Shown here in pieces: positions 53,115 through 63,798 of a stretch of 64,000 bases of DNA. The notes beneath the pieces were generated by a model, which did no database searches, was not told the DNA's origin, and saw only the letters and a program-made list of their open reading frames with translations. Position numbers and translations under genes: made by a program. The first letter of the stretch is position 1. Every line of letters begins with the position of its first letter. The stretch is from Brevibacterium moorei (GTDB lineage: Bacteria > Actinomycetota > Actinomycetes > Actinomycetales > Brevibacteriaceae). The DNA lies in contig NZ_JANIJX010000009.1 of the NCBI RefSeq assembly GCF_024580735.1, forward strand, positions 56,939-120,938, written 5' to 3'.

Positions 53115-55160
53115 TCAGTTCTTCTTGCGGCGGGCCAGGAAGACCGTGGCAGCGCCGACCAGGATCAGTGCGATGGCACCGCCGACCAGCGGGGCCGAGG
53201 TCACACCGGTCTTGGGCAGTTCGTTGCCGTTATCGCCCGAACCGTTGTCGTCCGAGCCATTGTCGCCGGAGCCGTTGCCGTTGTCATCGTTGTCGCCGCC
53301 GTCACCGGGGTTGGCGTCGCCGGAGACGACCTGGAACGAACCGGTCAGCGACTCATTCGCGGCCTTGGCATCGGTCTGGGGCTGAGCCTTGACCTTGTAC
53401 TTGCCGACGTAGACCTCGGGGTCGTTGCCGCTGGTGCCGTAGACCTTCCACTGCGCGGTGCCCTTGGCATCGGCGGTGGCGGTCAGCTCGTAGGGCTTGA
53501 CGTTCTTGCCCGAGGGGGTCACCGTGAAGGCGACCTTCTGGCCCTTGTTCAGGTTCGCCACCTTGAGGGTGACGCCCTTCTTCTCGTTGACGAAGTTCTT
53601 CGCCGAGACCTTCTTCGGGTCGATCGTCAGCTTCGGATCGGCCTTCGGAGCCTCAGTGGTCTGCGTCGGCTTCGAGGTCTGCGTCGGTTCCGTGGTGGGA
53701 GCCGAGGAGGTGGGAGCCGGAGTCGTCGGCGCGTCCGTGGTCGGCTTCTCGGTAGGAGCCGTCGTGGTCGGTGCCGGCGAGGTGGGCTCTTCGGTGGGAG
53801 CCGTGGTAGTGTCCGTCGGCGTCGGGGTCGTCGGTTCCTCGGTGGGAGCCGTCGTCGTGTCCGTCGGCGTCGGGGACTCCGGAGGAGTCGTGGTGTCGCC
53901 GTCCGTAGTCAGTTCGACCTTGTGGCCCTTGGCCTCGAGCTGCTTAACGCCCTGATACAGTTCAGCGGTCCACAGGAACGGCTTCTTGCCGTCCTCTGCG
54001 GGCGAGCCGCCGGAGACAACGCCGACGGCCTTGTCGCCCATCATGACGGCGCCGCCGGAATCGCCATGCCAGGCCTCTGCATCAGAGGCGAAGCCATAGA
54101 CGATGTGCGATTTATGGTTGTTGTCCTCGATGTTCGCGTAGCCGTCGACGATCTGCACATTGGACCTGTCGGTGCCGATTGTGCCGGTCTTCTTGCCGGT
54201 GGTGCGGCCCGAACGCCAGACGGATTCACCGAGGTCGTCTTTGGTAACGTCGCGGATGCCGGTCACGGGTTTGGTATCCTTGGCCAGATTGTCCTCGTTC
54301 TTGGCGTCGTTATCATTCCAGTTGGTGGTGACACCGGGCTGGTTCAGCTTGACGTCACCGTCGACTGCCAGCAGGCCGAAGTCCTGGGAGTTATCCGGAT
54401 TAGCTTTGGCCGTGTCAGCGTTCGGTCCGTACTGGGAGTAAGTGACTGTGCCGAAAGGCAGGGGCTTGCCGGTGGCGTCACCGTCAAGAAGTCCAGTGCT
54501 GCCTTCCTCGCCCGTCACATATTCGGACGCGGAAGGGGCCTCACGGAAGACGTGCTTGCCTTCGGCGCCGTCGGTGCAGTGGCCTGCAGTGATGACGATC
54601 GGCTTGCCGCCTTCGGTGGCATTGAAGCCAGTGGAGCAGATGCCACCCTGGACGGTGTTATCAGAGTTTTCCTGTGTCGCGACGATATAGCCGGCACCAT
54701 TGACCAAGTCATAAGGGCTCTTGCCATTGGAGACGGCTTTAAGACCTTCTGCCTTCTTGTCGAACTTGGCTGAGGAGGTTGTTGCCCCGTAGGCCGAATA
54801 GCCCTTGGAACCGATGAAGCTGACCTTGAGGTCCACCTTCTTCTCATCGGCGTAGGCCTTGAGGGCCTTGACCTCATCGCTGTCGGCCTTGAGAGCCTTG
54901 TCGGTCGACTGGACGACGACTGCGCCGTCCTTGCCGAAGCCGACGGCAGCGATCTTGGAGGCCTTGGCCGATTTCGTGACACCGGTCTTGGTGTCTGCGG
55001 CGAATGCCTTGCTGGCGGCCTTGGCGAATTCAGGATTGCCGCCTTCGCCGCCTGCGGCAGGAGCCGCCATGGCGGGTGCAGCGATCATTGCGGAGCCCGC
55101 GGCCAGAGCCGCGGCCGCGCCGATGGCGGCAAGTTTCTTCCCCGGTGTGGGAGCGTGCAT
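53115..55160 (-). CDS. Secreted, cell-wall-anchored S1 serine protease (LPXTG)
   Basis: A 681-residue exported protease. The signal peptide spans about residues 1-32 (basic KK then LAAIGAAAALAAGSAMIAA). Residues 33-155 form a propeptide-like region. The trypsin-like domain contains the triad H194 (VITAGHCTDG), D260 (SQDFGLLAVD) and S368 (AWHGDSGGAVMM). Then comes a Pro/Thr-rich stalk with repeats of PTDTTTAPTEEPTTPTP type (about 410-510). An immunoglobulin-like segment follows, and finally LPKTG at about 648, a hydrophobic helix and RRKKN for sortase anchoring. ATG 55160 has AAGGGA upstream; the TTG 18 bases earlier is less likely. It is a surface protease displayed on a stalk. Confidence 0.92.
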   Translation of the reverse strand: MHAPTPGKKLAAIGAAAALAAGSAMIAAPAMAAPAAGGEGGNPEFAKAASKAFAADTKTGVTKSAKASKIAAVGFGKDGAVVVQSTDKALKADSDEVKALKAYADEKKVDLKVSFIGSKGYSAYGATTSSAKFDKKAEGLKAVSNGKSPYDLVNGAGYIVATQENSDNTVQGGICSTGFNATEGGKPIVITAGHCTDGAEGKHVFREAPSASEYVTGEEGSTGLLDGDATGKPLPFGTVTYSQYGPNADTAKANPDNSQDFGLLAVDGDVKLNQPGVTTNWNDNDAKNEDNLAKDTKPVTGIRDVTKDDLGESVWRSGRTTGKKTGTIGTDRSNVQIVDGYANIEDNNHKSHIVYGFASDAEAWHGDSGGAVMMGDKAVGVVSGGSPAEDGKKPFLWTAELYQGVKQLEAKGHKVELTTDGDTTTPPESPTPTDTTTAPTEEPTTPTPTDTTTAPTEEPTSPAPTTTAPTEKPTTDAPTTPAPTSSAPTTEPTQTSKPTQTTEAPKADPKLTIDPKKVSAKNFVNEKKGVTLKVANLNKGQKVAFTVTPSGKNVKPYELTATADAKGTAQWKVYGTSGNDPEVYVGKYKVKAQPQTDAKAANESLTGSFQVVSGDANPGDGGDNDDNGNGSGDNGSDDNGSGDNGNELPKTGVTSAPLVGGAIALILVGAATVFLARRKKN

Positions 55161-55365
55161 GTGTTCAGTCCCTTGCAAATCGTTAGCAGGTTGCTTGGTG
55201 CTAAATGCAGCTACTTCCGTGGTGCGAATAATGAAGTAACGTCTTTACGGGGACCAAGTCTGGCACGGACTGTTACCAAAACGCAACCTGATTTCTAAGA
55301 AATCTCACAGCCTGAACACGTACGCCGCTCGGCAAGAGGGGTTGCCGGCTACGGGTGTGGGCTAC

Positions 55366-55770
55366 TCAGTCGGCACGTGTCAGGGTGCCGATCTCCTTGC
55401 CCTTGCCGTCCTTGACGATCATGCGCTGGCCGTCGATTTCGACGGCACCGGTCTTGCCCAGCCATGTGTCCACTCCCGTGCAGGCCATCAGCGTACTGGG
55501 GTCGCGCTTGATCTTCGCTGCGGAGCCGTCCAGAGTGTATTCGCCATTGACGCCATTGCAGCCGTCACTGCCCTCGAGTGTGCCTTTGCCGTCGCTATCG
55601 GGAGAGGTGAATTCCAGATAGGCATCCTTCGGATCCTCGGCCTTCCACTTGCCCTCGATGGTGGGTGCCGAGTCCCCTCCGGAAGACGAGGCCGCGCCAC
55701 CGCCGCCACAGGCCGTCAGGGCCAGTGCGCAGACTGCGCCCAGCGCGAATACGATCATGCCGCGTTTCAT
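55366..55770 (-). CDS. META-domain-like lipoprotein
   Basis: A 134-residue lipoprotein. The signal with lipobox ALTAC (cysteine about residue 20) is followed by a Gly/Ser linker. The domain contains YLEFTSPDSDGKGTLEGSDG, CNGVNGEYTLDGSAAKI and a second cysteine in TLMACTGVDTWL, the layout of META/HslJ proteins. Function of the family is vague (heat-shock and outer-surface proteins). ATG 55770 is preceded by GAGGAG. It stands alone between the protease promoter region and an MFS gene. Confidence 0.8.
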   Translation of the reverse strand: MKRGMIVFALGAVCALALTACGGGGAASSSGGDSAPTIEGKWKAEDPKDAYLEFTSPDSDGKGTLEGSDGCNGVNGEYTLDGSAAKIKRDPSTLMACTGVDTWLGKTGAVEIDGQRMIVKDGKGKEIGTLTRAD

Positions 55771-55827
55771 CTGTACTCCTCGAATGGGGTGCATCGTGCG
55801 TCCAGCCTAATGGCGCAGCCTGTGCAA

Positions 55828-57165
55828 TCAATCAAGCACGGTTGCGTGCGCTGCCCTGCGGCTTCGGCGGATCGACGTGGCCAAGAGGATGGTCACACCC
55901 AGTCCGCCACAGGCATAGGCCAGGAACACCGAGGGGACCCCGGCCTGGGCCGCCAGCAGCAGACCGGTCAGCTGCGGGGCCAGGATCGCACCCAGCCGAC
56001 CGAAGCCCATGACCACGCCCAGGGCGGTGCCGCGCAGATGGTCGGGATAGGCCTGGGCCACCGCGCCCATGACCAGGCACTGGGTGCCGTGGGTGCCGAT
56101 GCCGGCGGCGACCATGCACACGTAGATCATGCCGGTGCTCGGGCGGGTCAGCATGAGCAGCAGGCCCAGCACGCACACGGCGGCTGCCACCGCGGCGGTG
56201 GGTACGGTGCCGAAACGCACCGAGGCCCAGGCGGTCAGCACGCTGCCGCCCACTGCGCCCAGGTTGAGCGCCAGGCTGAAGGTCAGTGCCGACCCCAGCC
56301 CGTAACCGGCCTGGGTCATCAGATTCGGCAGTTCGGTACCGAGCCCGAACCAGACGAACAGGCAGCACAGGAAGGCCAGTGAGAACACGATGGTGGTGCG
56401 GGCGAAGCCGCTGCGGAACAGGGCGCCGTAGCCGGAACCGGCATCCGAGCCGGCCGCGGCGAGTTCGGCCGAGGCCCCCGCCGCCACGCGCTGCGCCTGC
56501 ACCCGGGCGGGTGCCCCGGTGGTCGAGACATCGTGTCCGGCGCGTCCCAGGGCTGACACTCCCCACAGCAGCAGGGGCAGGGCGACGAGCATGACCAGGA
56601 GCGGCAGGAAGAACATGGGCCGCCACCCGGCGGCCGGGATGACGCTCAGGCCGATGAGCGAGGCGGCGGAACCGCCCACGGGCACGCCGGACATCATGAT
56701 CGTCGTCATCACCCCGCGCAACCGGGCGGGCACCAGGGTGGTGGCCAGCGCATTGGTCGCCGGCATCACGCCGCCCAGGCCGAGGCCCGCCAGCAGGCGC
56801 AGCAGGCCGAAGGCGAAGACGCTGTCGACCAGGCCGCAGGCCACGGTCGCCAGGGTGAAGAGCAGGGTGCAGGCCACGATCGTGTGGACCCGGCCCAGGG
56901 CATCGGACAGCCGGCCGGCGATCAGTGCGCCGATCATCATGCCGATGAAGGCGACGGAGCCCAGGGTGCCCGCGGTGGCCTGGGTCAGACCCCAGTCCTC
57001 TTGCATGAGCACGGGTTTGACCGCGCCGAAGACGATGAGGTCGTAGCCGTCGAAGACGATGACCAGCCAGCAGGCCAGGACGGTCAGAACGGCGGGAATG
57101 CGGGGACGGGTGGCGGACGTTGGAGCGTCCACGGCAGTGGTGTTCACAGAGACGGAGCTTAGCAC
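55828..57165 (-). CDS. MFS transporter, aromatic acid:H+ symporter (AAHS)-like
   Basis: A 445-residue MFS protein. The AAHS signature is VIVFDGYDLIVFGAVKPVLM with the DGYDL motif, followed by GALIAGRLSDALGRVHTIVA in loop 2-3 and LLAGLGLGGVMPATNALATT in helix 4. PcaK and BenK are characterised relatives that import protocatechuate and benzoate. No aromatic-ring cleavage genes are nearby. The frame's first codon is GTG 57165; an in-frame GTG at 57147 (VNTTAVD) is also possible. Neither has a clear ribosome-binding site. Confidence 0.85.
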   Translation of the reverse strand: MLSSVSVNTTAVDAPTSATRPRIPAVLTVLACWLVIVFDGYDLIVFGAVKPVLMQEDWGLTQATAGTLGSVAFIGMMIGALIAGRLSDALGRVHTIVACTLLFTLATVACGLVDSVFAFGLLRLLAGLGLGGVMPATNALATTLVPARLRGVMTTIMMSGVPVGGSAASLIGLSVIPAAGWRPMFFLPLLVMLVALPLLLWGVSALGRAGHDVSTTGAPARVQAQRVAAGASAELAAAGSDAGSGYGALFRSGFARTTIVFSLAFLCCLFVWFGLGTELPNLMTQAGYGLGSALTFSLALNLGAVGGSVLTAWASVRFGTVPTAAVAAAVCVLGLLLMLTRPSTGMIYVCMVAAGIGTHGTQCLVMGAVAQAYPDHLRGTALGVVMGFGRLGAILAPQLTGLLLAAQAGVPSVFLAYACGGLGVTILLATSIRRSRRAAHATVLD

Positions 57166-57194
57166 GACCTAAGCAATCAGGATATAGGGTGGGC

Positions 57195-57806
57195 TCAGAG
57201 ATTGAACTCGCTGCTCATTGCCCTGGCCAGCGGCGCATTCGCATAGGGGCCCGTCCCCGCCAGGTGCTGCACAATCGAGCGGACCGTTGCCGGGTCCTTG
57301 TCCTGGCTGAGCTTGTTCTTCCCCCGGAAACGCTTGACGCGGATGCGCAGTCCCGTGGTCGCCGCCGCGACCCGCCTGGTCATCGCCTCGTCCAGGCGCA
57401 GGGAACTGGGAGCTTCGACCGGGGCTTCGAACTCGTCGACCAGGCGCGTGAGCACCCGGTAGTTCTCCTCGGGCTCCAGGAGTTCCGGCACGCCCCACAG
57501 ATGCGCGCTCATAAAATTCCACGTGGGGATGATCTGCTCCGGCGGATACCACGATGGGGAGATATAGCCGTGTGGTCCATCGATGAGCACCATGGCCTCA
57601 CCTGTCAGATCGAGTAGCTCATCATCGGGTTTTCCCAGATGGGTCAGCAGGACGATGTCCTCGCCTGCTTCCTCGAGCAGGAACGGATAGTGCGAGGCCT
57701 CGATCCCGGAGGGGCCGTGGGTGACCAGGGTGCCCCAGCCCACCCGGCGGACCAGATCCCGGACCCAGGCCGGGTCGGTCACCTCATAGGCGTCAACGGT
57801 CAGCAT
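57195..57806 (-). CDS. PaiB-type FMN-binding protein
   Basis: A 203-residue protein of the FMN-binding split-barrel PaiB family. Family blocks: GWGTLVTHGPSGIEASHYPF, LLTHLGKPDDELLDLTGEAM, VLIDGPHGYISPSWY, and IIPTWNFMSAHLWGVPELLE. PaiB was first described as a negative regulator of sporulation and protease genes in Bacillus; most members look enzymatic. ATG 57806 has GAGGAG about 6 bases upstream. It overlaps the end of the amidotransferase gene by 14 bases, so it is co-transcribed. Confidence 0.87.
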   Translation of the reverse strand: MLTVDAYEVTDPAWVRDLVRRVGWGTLVTHGPSGIEASHYPFLLEEAGEDIVLLTHLGKPDDELLDLTGEAMVLIDGPHGYISPSWYPPEQIIPTWNFMSAHLWGVPELLEPEENYRVLTRLVDEFEAPVEAPSSLRLDEAMTRRVAAATTGLRIRVKRFRGKNKLSQDKDPATVRSIVQHLAGTGPYANAPLARAMSSEFNL

Positions 57807-58518
57807 CTGCACTCCTCTTTGCGACGACGCCGATCCACGCATCGAACAGTCCCGCCCAACGTTCGGCCAGCTCGGGCTCCAGGGCCCGGGCCCGCACCGT
57901 GATCTCCTCGGCCTGCGAGGCCAGGTCAGCGTGGCTGTGCGCCCACCGGTCCACGGTGTCGGCTAGGGCCTCGGGATGGAACTGGGTACCCCAGGCGTTC
58001 CGCCCGACCCGGAAGGCCTGCTGCGCGGAATGGGCGTTGCCGGCCAGGTTCACGGCGCCGGCCGGCAGCTCGGCGACCTCCAGCCAGTGGAACTCCACCG
58101 CCGCCTTCCGCGTGCCCGCGAACCGTCCGAACAGCGGATCGCCGCTCGCCTCGGGTGCGAAGGCGACATCGTGGACGCCGACCTCGGGCCCGCGCGGATT
58201 GACGTGCACCCGGCCGCCGGTCGATTCGGCCAGCAGCTGGGCTCCCAGGCACAGGCCCAACAGGGGAGTGTCGGTGTCCACGGCGTCGCGGATCAGGTGG
58301 CGGACGGCGGGCAGCCAGGGTGCGGCCTCGTCGTCGGTGGGGCCCATGGTGCCGCCGAGCACCAGGACCCCGTCGAAGTCGCGAGAATCCTGCGGGACCC
58401 AGGCTGGGCCGGCCGTGGTGGTCTCGACCCCTGCCGCGGCCAGACGCGCGCCGGCCAGATCGGGGGAGACGGAGTCCTCGTGTTGGACGATGAGGACGCG
58501 GGGTGCGGAAGTGGTCAT
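57793..58518 (-). CDS. Class I glutamine amidotransferase domain protein
   Basis: A 241-residue stand-alone class I GATase. The nucleophile elbow is LLGLCLGAQLLAES with C90, and the His-Glu pair is H181/E183 in WGTQFHPEALAD. An N-terminal VLIVQHEDSVSPDLAGARLA matches GuaA-like GATases that hydrolyse glutamine or related gamma-glutamyl amides. Without a partner synthetase gene the role is open; relatives include gamma-glutamyl-polyamine or folate hydrolases. ATG 58518 overlaps the stop of the M55 peptidase gene (ATGA). Confidence 0.85.
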   Translation of the reverse strand: MTTSAPRVLIVQHEDSVSPDLAGARLAAAGVETTTAGPAWVPQDSRDFDGVLVLGGTMGPTDDEAAPWLPAVRHLIRDAVDTDTPLLGLCLGAQLLAESTGGRVHVNPRGPEVGVHDVAFAPEASGDPLFGRFAGTRKAAVEFHWLEVAELPAGAVNLAGNAHSAQQAFRVGRNAWGTQFHPEALADTVDRWAHSHADLASQAEEITVRARALEPELAERWAGLFDAWIGVVAKRSADADR

Positions 58519-59360
58519 GCCGCAGCCGCGGTGATCGAGAAGAGCTTGAGCATATTGCGCAGTTCGAGCGCATCGGTGCACGGGTACTCCACGTCATAGG
58601 CCGAGGCGCGTACCGTACCCGGCACCAACATGCAGTGATCGGCCTGGGCCGTGCGCCGCAGGGTCGCGCGCAGGGAGTGGGGCGCAGGCGGTTCTGGCCG
58701 GGTGTCCGCGGTGGCCGCTGCCACCCTGGTGACGGCGGCCTCGGCGGCGATCTGAATGCGCTCGCGGGCGACCTCCGGGTGCAGGGAGTGGATCACCCCA
58801 TTGCCCAGCGAGGCCTTGACGTCGACGGTCAGCGCCATGGCGTGCGGGCCCAGCGGATAGCGCGAGGCGAACGAACGGCAGACCTTGTCATCGCCGGTCA
58901 CCAGGCCGATCGGCGTGCCGAACTGGGCTGCGATGGCGGCATTGACATCCGCCTCGCCCCAGACTTCACCGTCCACCCGGATCCGGGCGAAGGCGCCACC
59001 GGAGACTGTGTGGTCCAGCACCGCACCGGTGGTGCCGGCCGCGGCGTGATAGCCGATCAGCAGGGCGATGTGGGCGTCCTGGGCGCCGGCCATCATGCCG
59101 CCGGCCAGCTTGGGCTGGCCCATCAACAGGGTGGCCCGTGTGTCCAGCTCCTCCGGGCGCAGGTTCGCATTGTCGCCGTGGCCGTCGTTGACCGTCACCC
59201 GGGTGGCACCCCCGGCGTACGCCCCCTCGATCGCGGCGTTGACCTCGCCGGCCATGAGCGCGCGGGAACGCTCATAGTCATCGGTGCCGCGGTGCACCTG
59301 GGCCGGCGTCGCGACACCGGCGATGCCCTCCATGTCGACGGAGATGAAAACGTGGGTCAT
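58515..59360 (-). CDS. M55-family D-aminopeptidase (DppA-like)
   Basis: A 281-residue zinc peptidase of family M55. It shows the diagnostic start VFISVDMEGIAGVATPAQVH with Asp and Glu ligands. VTVNDGHGDNANLRPEELD and MAGAQDAHIALLIGYHAAAG supply His ligands, followed by AVLDHTVSGG. Bacillus DppA hydrolyses D-Ala-D-Ala-type peptides; this protein probably recycles cell-wall D-amino-acid peptides. It heads a three-gene leftward operon (M55, GATase, PaiB) and is divergent from a UvrA-like gene with only 17 bases between start codons. Confidence 0.9.
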   Translation of the reverse strand: MTHVFISVDMEGIAGVATPAQVHRGTDDYERSRALMAGEVNAAIEGAYAGGATRVTVNDGHGDNANLRPEELDTRATLLMGQPKLAGGMMAGAQDAHIALLIGYHAAAGTTGAVLDHTVSGGAFARIRVDGEVWGEADVNAAIAAQFGTPIGLVTGDDKVCRSFASRYPLGPHAMALTVDVKASLGNGVIHSLHPEVARERIQIAAEAAVTRVAAATADTRPEPPAPHSLRATLRRTAQADHCMLVPGTVRASAYDVEYPCTDALELRNMLKLFSITAAAA

Positions 59361-59377
59361 GCCACTACCCTATAGGC
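59361..59377. promoter_or_regulatory. 17-base divergent spacer with overlapping -10-like elements
   Basis: Rightward TACCCT (59366-59371) ends 6 bases before the UvrA-like ATG. Leftward TAGGGT (59372-59367 on the minus strand) ends 6 bases before the M55 ATG. The spacing matches leaderless promoters in actinobacteria. No TTGACA-like -35 is obvious for either. Confidence 0.45.
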
Positions 59378-61777
<2,400 letters not shown>

Positions 61778-61847
61778 CCGGGTTTTTCAGCGGGTGTAAC
61801 GGTTGCCGGTGCCGGTGTCCTCTCTCGCGGTCGCCGGGAGGACTAGG

Positions 61848-61875
61848 ACGCTGTGCTCAGAACGCTGTGCTCAGA
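61848..61875. repeat. 14-base tandem duplication over the OmpA-lipoprotein stop codon
   Basis: ACGCTGTGCTCAGA occurs twice in exact tandem (61848-61861, 61862-61875). The leftward stop codon (61873-61871) lies within the second copy, so each unit carries its own TGA. Confidence 0.85.
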
Positions 61876-63130
61876 ACGCGGGGACGAAGATCTCGACGCG
61901 GCGATTGAGCTGGCGGCCCGAGGGATTGTCCGAACCGTCCTTGTTCTCGTTGGCTGCGACCGGCTTGGTCTCACCGAAGCCCTTGGAGCTCAGCTTCGTG
62001 GTGGTGCCCAGTTCTTTGAGCTTGTTCTCAACCGATGCCGCGCGGTCCTCGGACAGCTTCTGGTTGTAGTCGTCGTCGCCCTTGGCGTCGGTGTGACCGT
62101 AGACCTCGGCTGCGGGTGCCTTGAGTTCCGAGAAGGCCTGATCGACCTTCTGCAGGGTGTCGGTCGCCGCCGGGCGCAGATCGGACTTGTCGAAGTCGAA
62201 CAGGACCTCATTCTCCAGGGTGATCGTGGTGCCGCAGGACTTGATCGGCTTGATCGCAGTCATGGGCGGCAAGGAGCCTGCGGTCGGAGCCTTTGCCATG
62301 GGTTCGGCGTCGACGGTGGTGGTTGCGCCGGCGTCGCTGGTGATCAGGGCCTTGCCATCGCCGTGGTTGATGATCTCCAGACCGTGGCCGTGGTAGGTCC
62401 CATTGCCGTCGCCGTTGTTGACGATCTCGACGTCGTTCTTCTCATCGTGGAAGGTCCCCGACCCGTCGCCATTGAGGACGATCTTGTAGCCCGTGGTCGA
62501 ATCATCGGAGGTGCCGGAGCCGCCGGTGTTGACCACGACGTTGAGCTGTTTGTCGTTGTACGTGCCGGTGCCATCTCCATTGTTGACGATATTCACCCCG
62601 TTCTTCTTGCCGGTGTAGGCGCCCGCACCATCGCCGTTGTTGATGATGGTGGCGTCCTTGTCATTGGTGACGCCCGAGCCGTCTCCGTTGTTGATCTTGG
62701 AGCCGTCCTTACCGGTCGATACGCCGGAGCCGTCTCCGTTCAGGATCGTGCCCGAGGAGGAGATGAGGCTGGTGCCATCGCACTTGGCCGGGGTGACCTT
62801 GATGCCGGGGATCGAGGTTAGGGTTTTGCCCGCTTCGATCGTGAAGGAATCGTTGGAGGAGTTGAGCAGGGAGATGTCGGGGATGGCGATCTGCGGGATC
62901 GGCGGGATCTCACCGACGGCATAGCCGGGGACGGCCAGGGCGGAGTCCTCTGCATCTGCGGATTCGGCGGGGTTCTCGGCGGCGTTCTCCGCCGCCGCGG
63001 GGGACTGCGCGGCTTCCGCTGCCTCGCCGGCTTCGTTTTCCGTCGGAGCGGCCGACTGGGTTCCGCCACATGCGGTGAGGGAAAGGCCCAGGGACAGGGA
63101 GGTCAGAGCCAACGTTATGCGGGATTTCAT
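61871..63130 (-). CDS. OmpA-domain lipoprotein with Gly/Asp-rich repeats
   Basis: A 419-residue exported protein. The lipoprotein signal has lipobox SLTAC (about residues 18-22). An acidic Ala/Glu-rich linker is followed by a helical region (VAIPDISLL). Seven or eight repeats of 17 or 19 residues follow, each starting N-G-D-G-x-G (for example NGDGSGVSTGKDGSKIN and NGDGTGTYNDKQLNVVV), predicting a beta-solenoid. The C-terminal OmpA domain has FDFDKSDLRPAATDTLQKVD, VYGHTDAKGDDDYNQKLSED and SGRQLNRRVEIFV, with the Asp and Arg that bind diaminopimelate in peptidoglycan. No Shine-Dalgarno is seen; TACATT ends 7 bases before ATG 63130, so the message may be leaderless. Confidence 0.88.
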   Translation of the reverse strand: MKSRITLALTSLSLGLSLTACGGTQSAAPTENEAGEAAEAAQSPAAAENAAENPAESADAEDSALAVPGYAVGEIPPIPQIAIPDISLLNSSNDSFTIEAGKTLTSIPGIKVTPAKCDGTSLISSSGTILNGDGSGVSTGKDGSKINNGDGSGVTNDKDATIINNGDGAGAYTGKKNGVNIVNNGDGTGTYNDKQLNVVVNTGGSGTSDDSTTGYKIVLNGDGSGTFHDEKNDVEIVNNGDGNGTYHGHGLEIINHGDGKALITSDAGATTTVDAEPMAKAPTAGSLPPMTAIKPIKSCGTTITLENEVLFDFDKSDLRPAATDTLQKVDQAFSELKAPAAEVYGHTDAKGDDDYNQKLSEDRAASVENKLKELGTTTKLSSKGFGETKPVAANENKDGSDNPSGRQLNRRVEIFVPAF

Positions 63131-63213
63131 GATGTGAAATGTAATGCATAAGGGTGCCCTGCATATGTGGGTGGACCGGATACTGAGACCGCGTAGAGGT
63201 GAAGGGCCGCGGC

Positions 63214-63798
63214 TTAGAAGGGTGGGAGGTCGGTTTCGTATTCGGTTTGGTGGTCGATCGGTGGGGTGGTGTGGCGCCAGGGGTCGGTGATGATTTGGGC
63301 GCGGGTGCGGTGGTGGGCCCAGGGGACCCAGTCTTTGGGGCGCCAGGTTTTGGGTCTGGGTGTGGTGTGGTCTGGGTGGGCGATCCGGTAGAGGATGTCG
63401 AGTTCTTCCCAGGTGGTGAGTTTGCGTTCGGGGCGTGGTGGTAGGAGGCCGCCGCCGGCGAGGAGGTGTTCGAGGTCGGCGATGGCGGGGAGGGCGTGTT
63501 CGGCGTCGGTGAGTTTGGGCAGGTTCTTTTCCAGGTGGTAGGGCGCAGTGGTGTCCTGGTCGATGGGTGGGGTGTGTTCGTCGATGATGTGGCGGGCTTG
63601 GGCGGCGTTGATGAGGTCCGGTGGTGGATCGACGGTGTGGGTGAAGCCGGTGGGTGCGGTGGTGGAGGTCCATTCGTAGGTGATGGTGTTGTTCTTCCCG
63701 CCCGGCCGGCTGTCGCCTGTCCGGGTGTTGTTGCTGGTGGTGATGGTGATGTTGCGGTTGGTTTTGAGGAGGTGGTGTCCGCGGCATAGGGGGTGGAG
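63214..63798 (-). pseudogene. DUF222/HNH (13E12-type) protein C-terminal fragment, cut by IS
   Basis: About 195 codons remain of the C-terminal end of a 13E12-type protein. It begins at the IS boundary with LHPLCRGHHLLKT, which corresponds to the last part of the HNH region (N-x-L-x-L-C-x-x-H-H). TSTTAPTGFTHTVDPPPD follows, a typical sequence after the nuclease motif, and then a tail ending in TEYETDLPPF. The N-terminal DUF222 part and most of the HNH motif are missing within this window. The frame is intact to the junction, so the disruption looks recent. The rest of the gene may lie beyond the IS element. Confidence 0.8.

Noticed and set aside
53115..54000. CRISPR-like or tandem DNA repeat in the protease gene
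   Set aside because: The repetition is in Thr/Pro-rich stalk codons in frame; units vary and there are no spacers.
55342..56382. 346-codon plus-strand frame over the META lipoprotein and MFS genes
   Set aside because: It is antisense to two well-supported genes, and its product is a low-complexity Gln/His/Gly-rich sequence.
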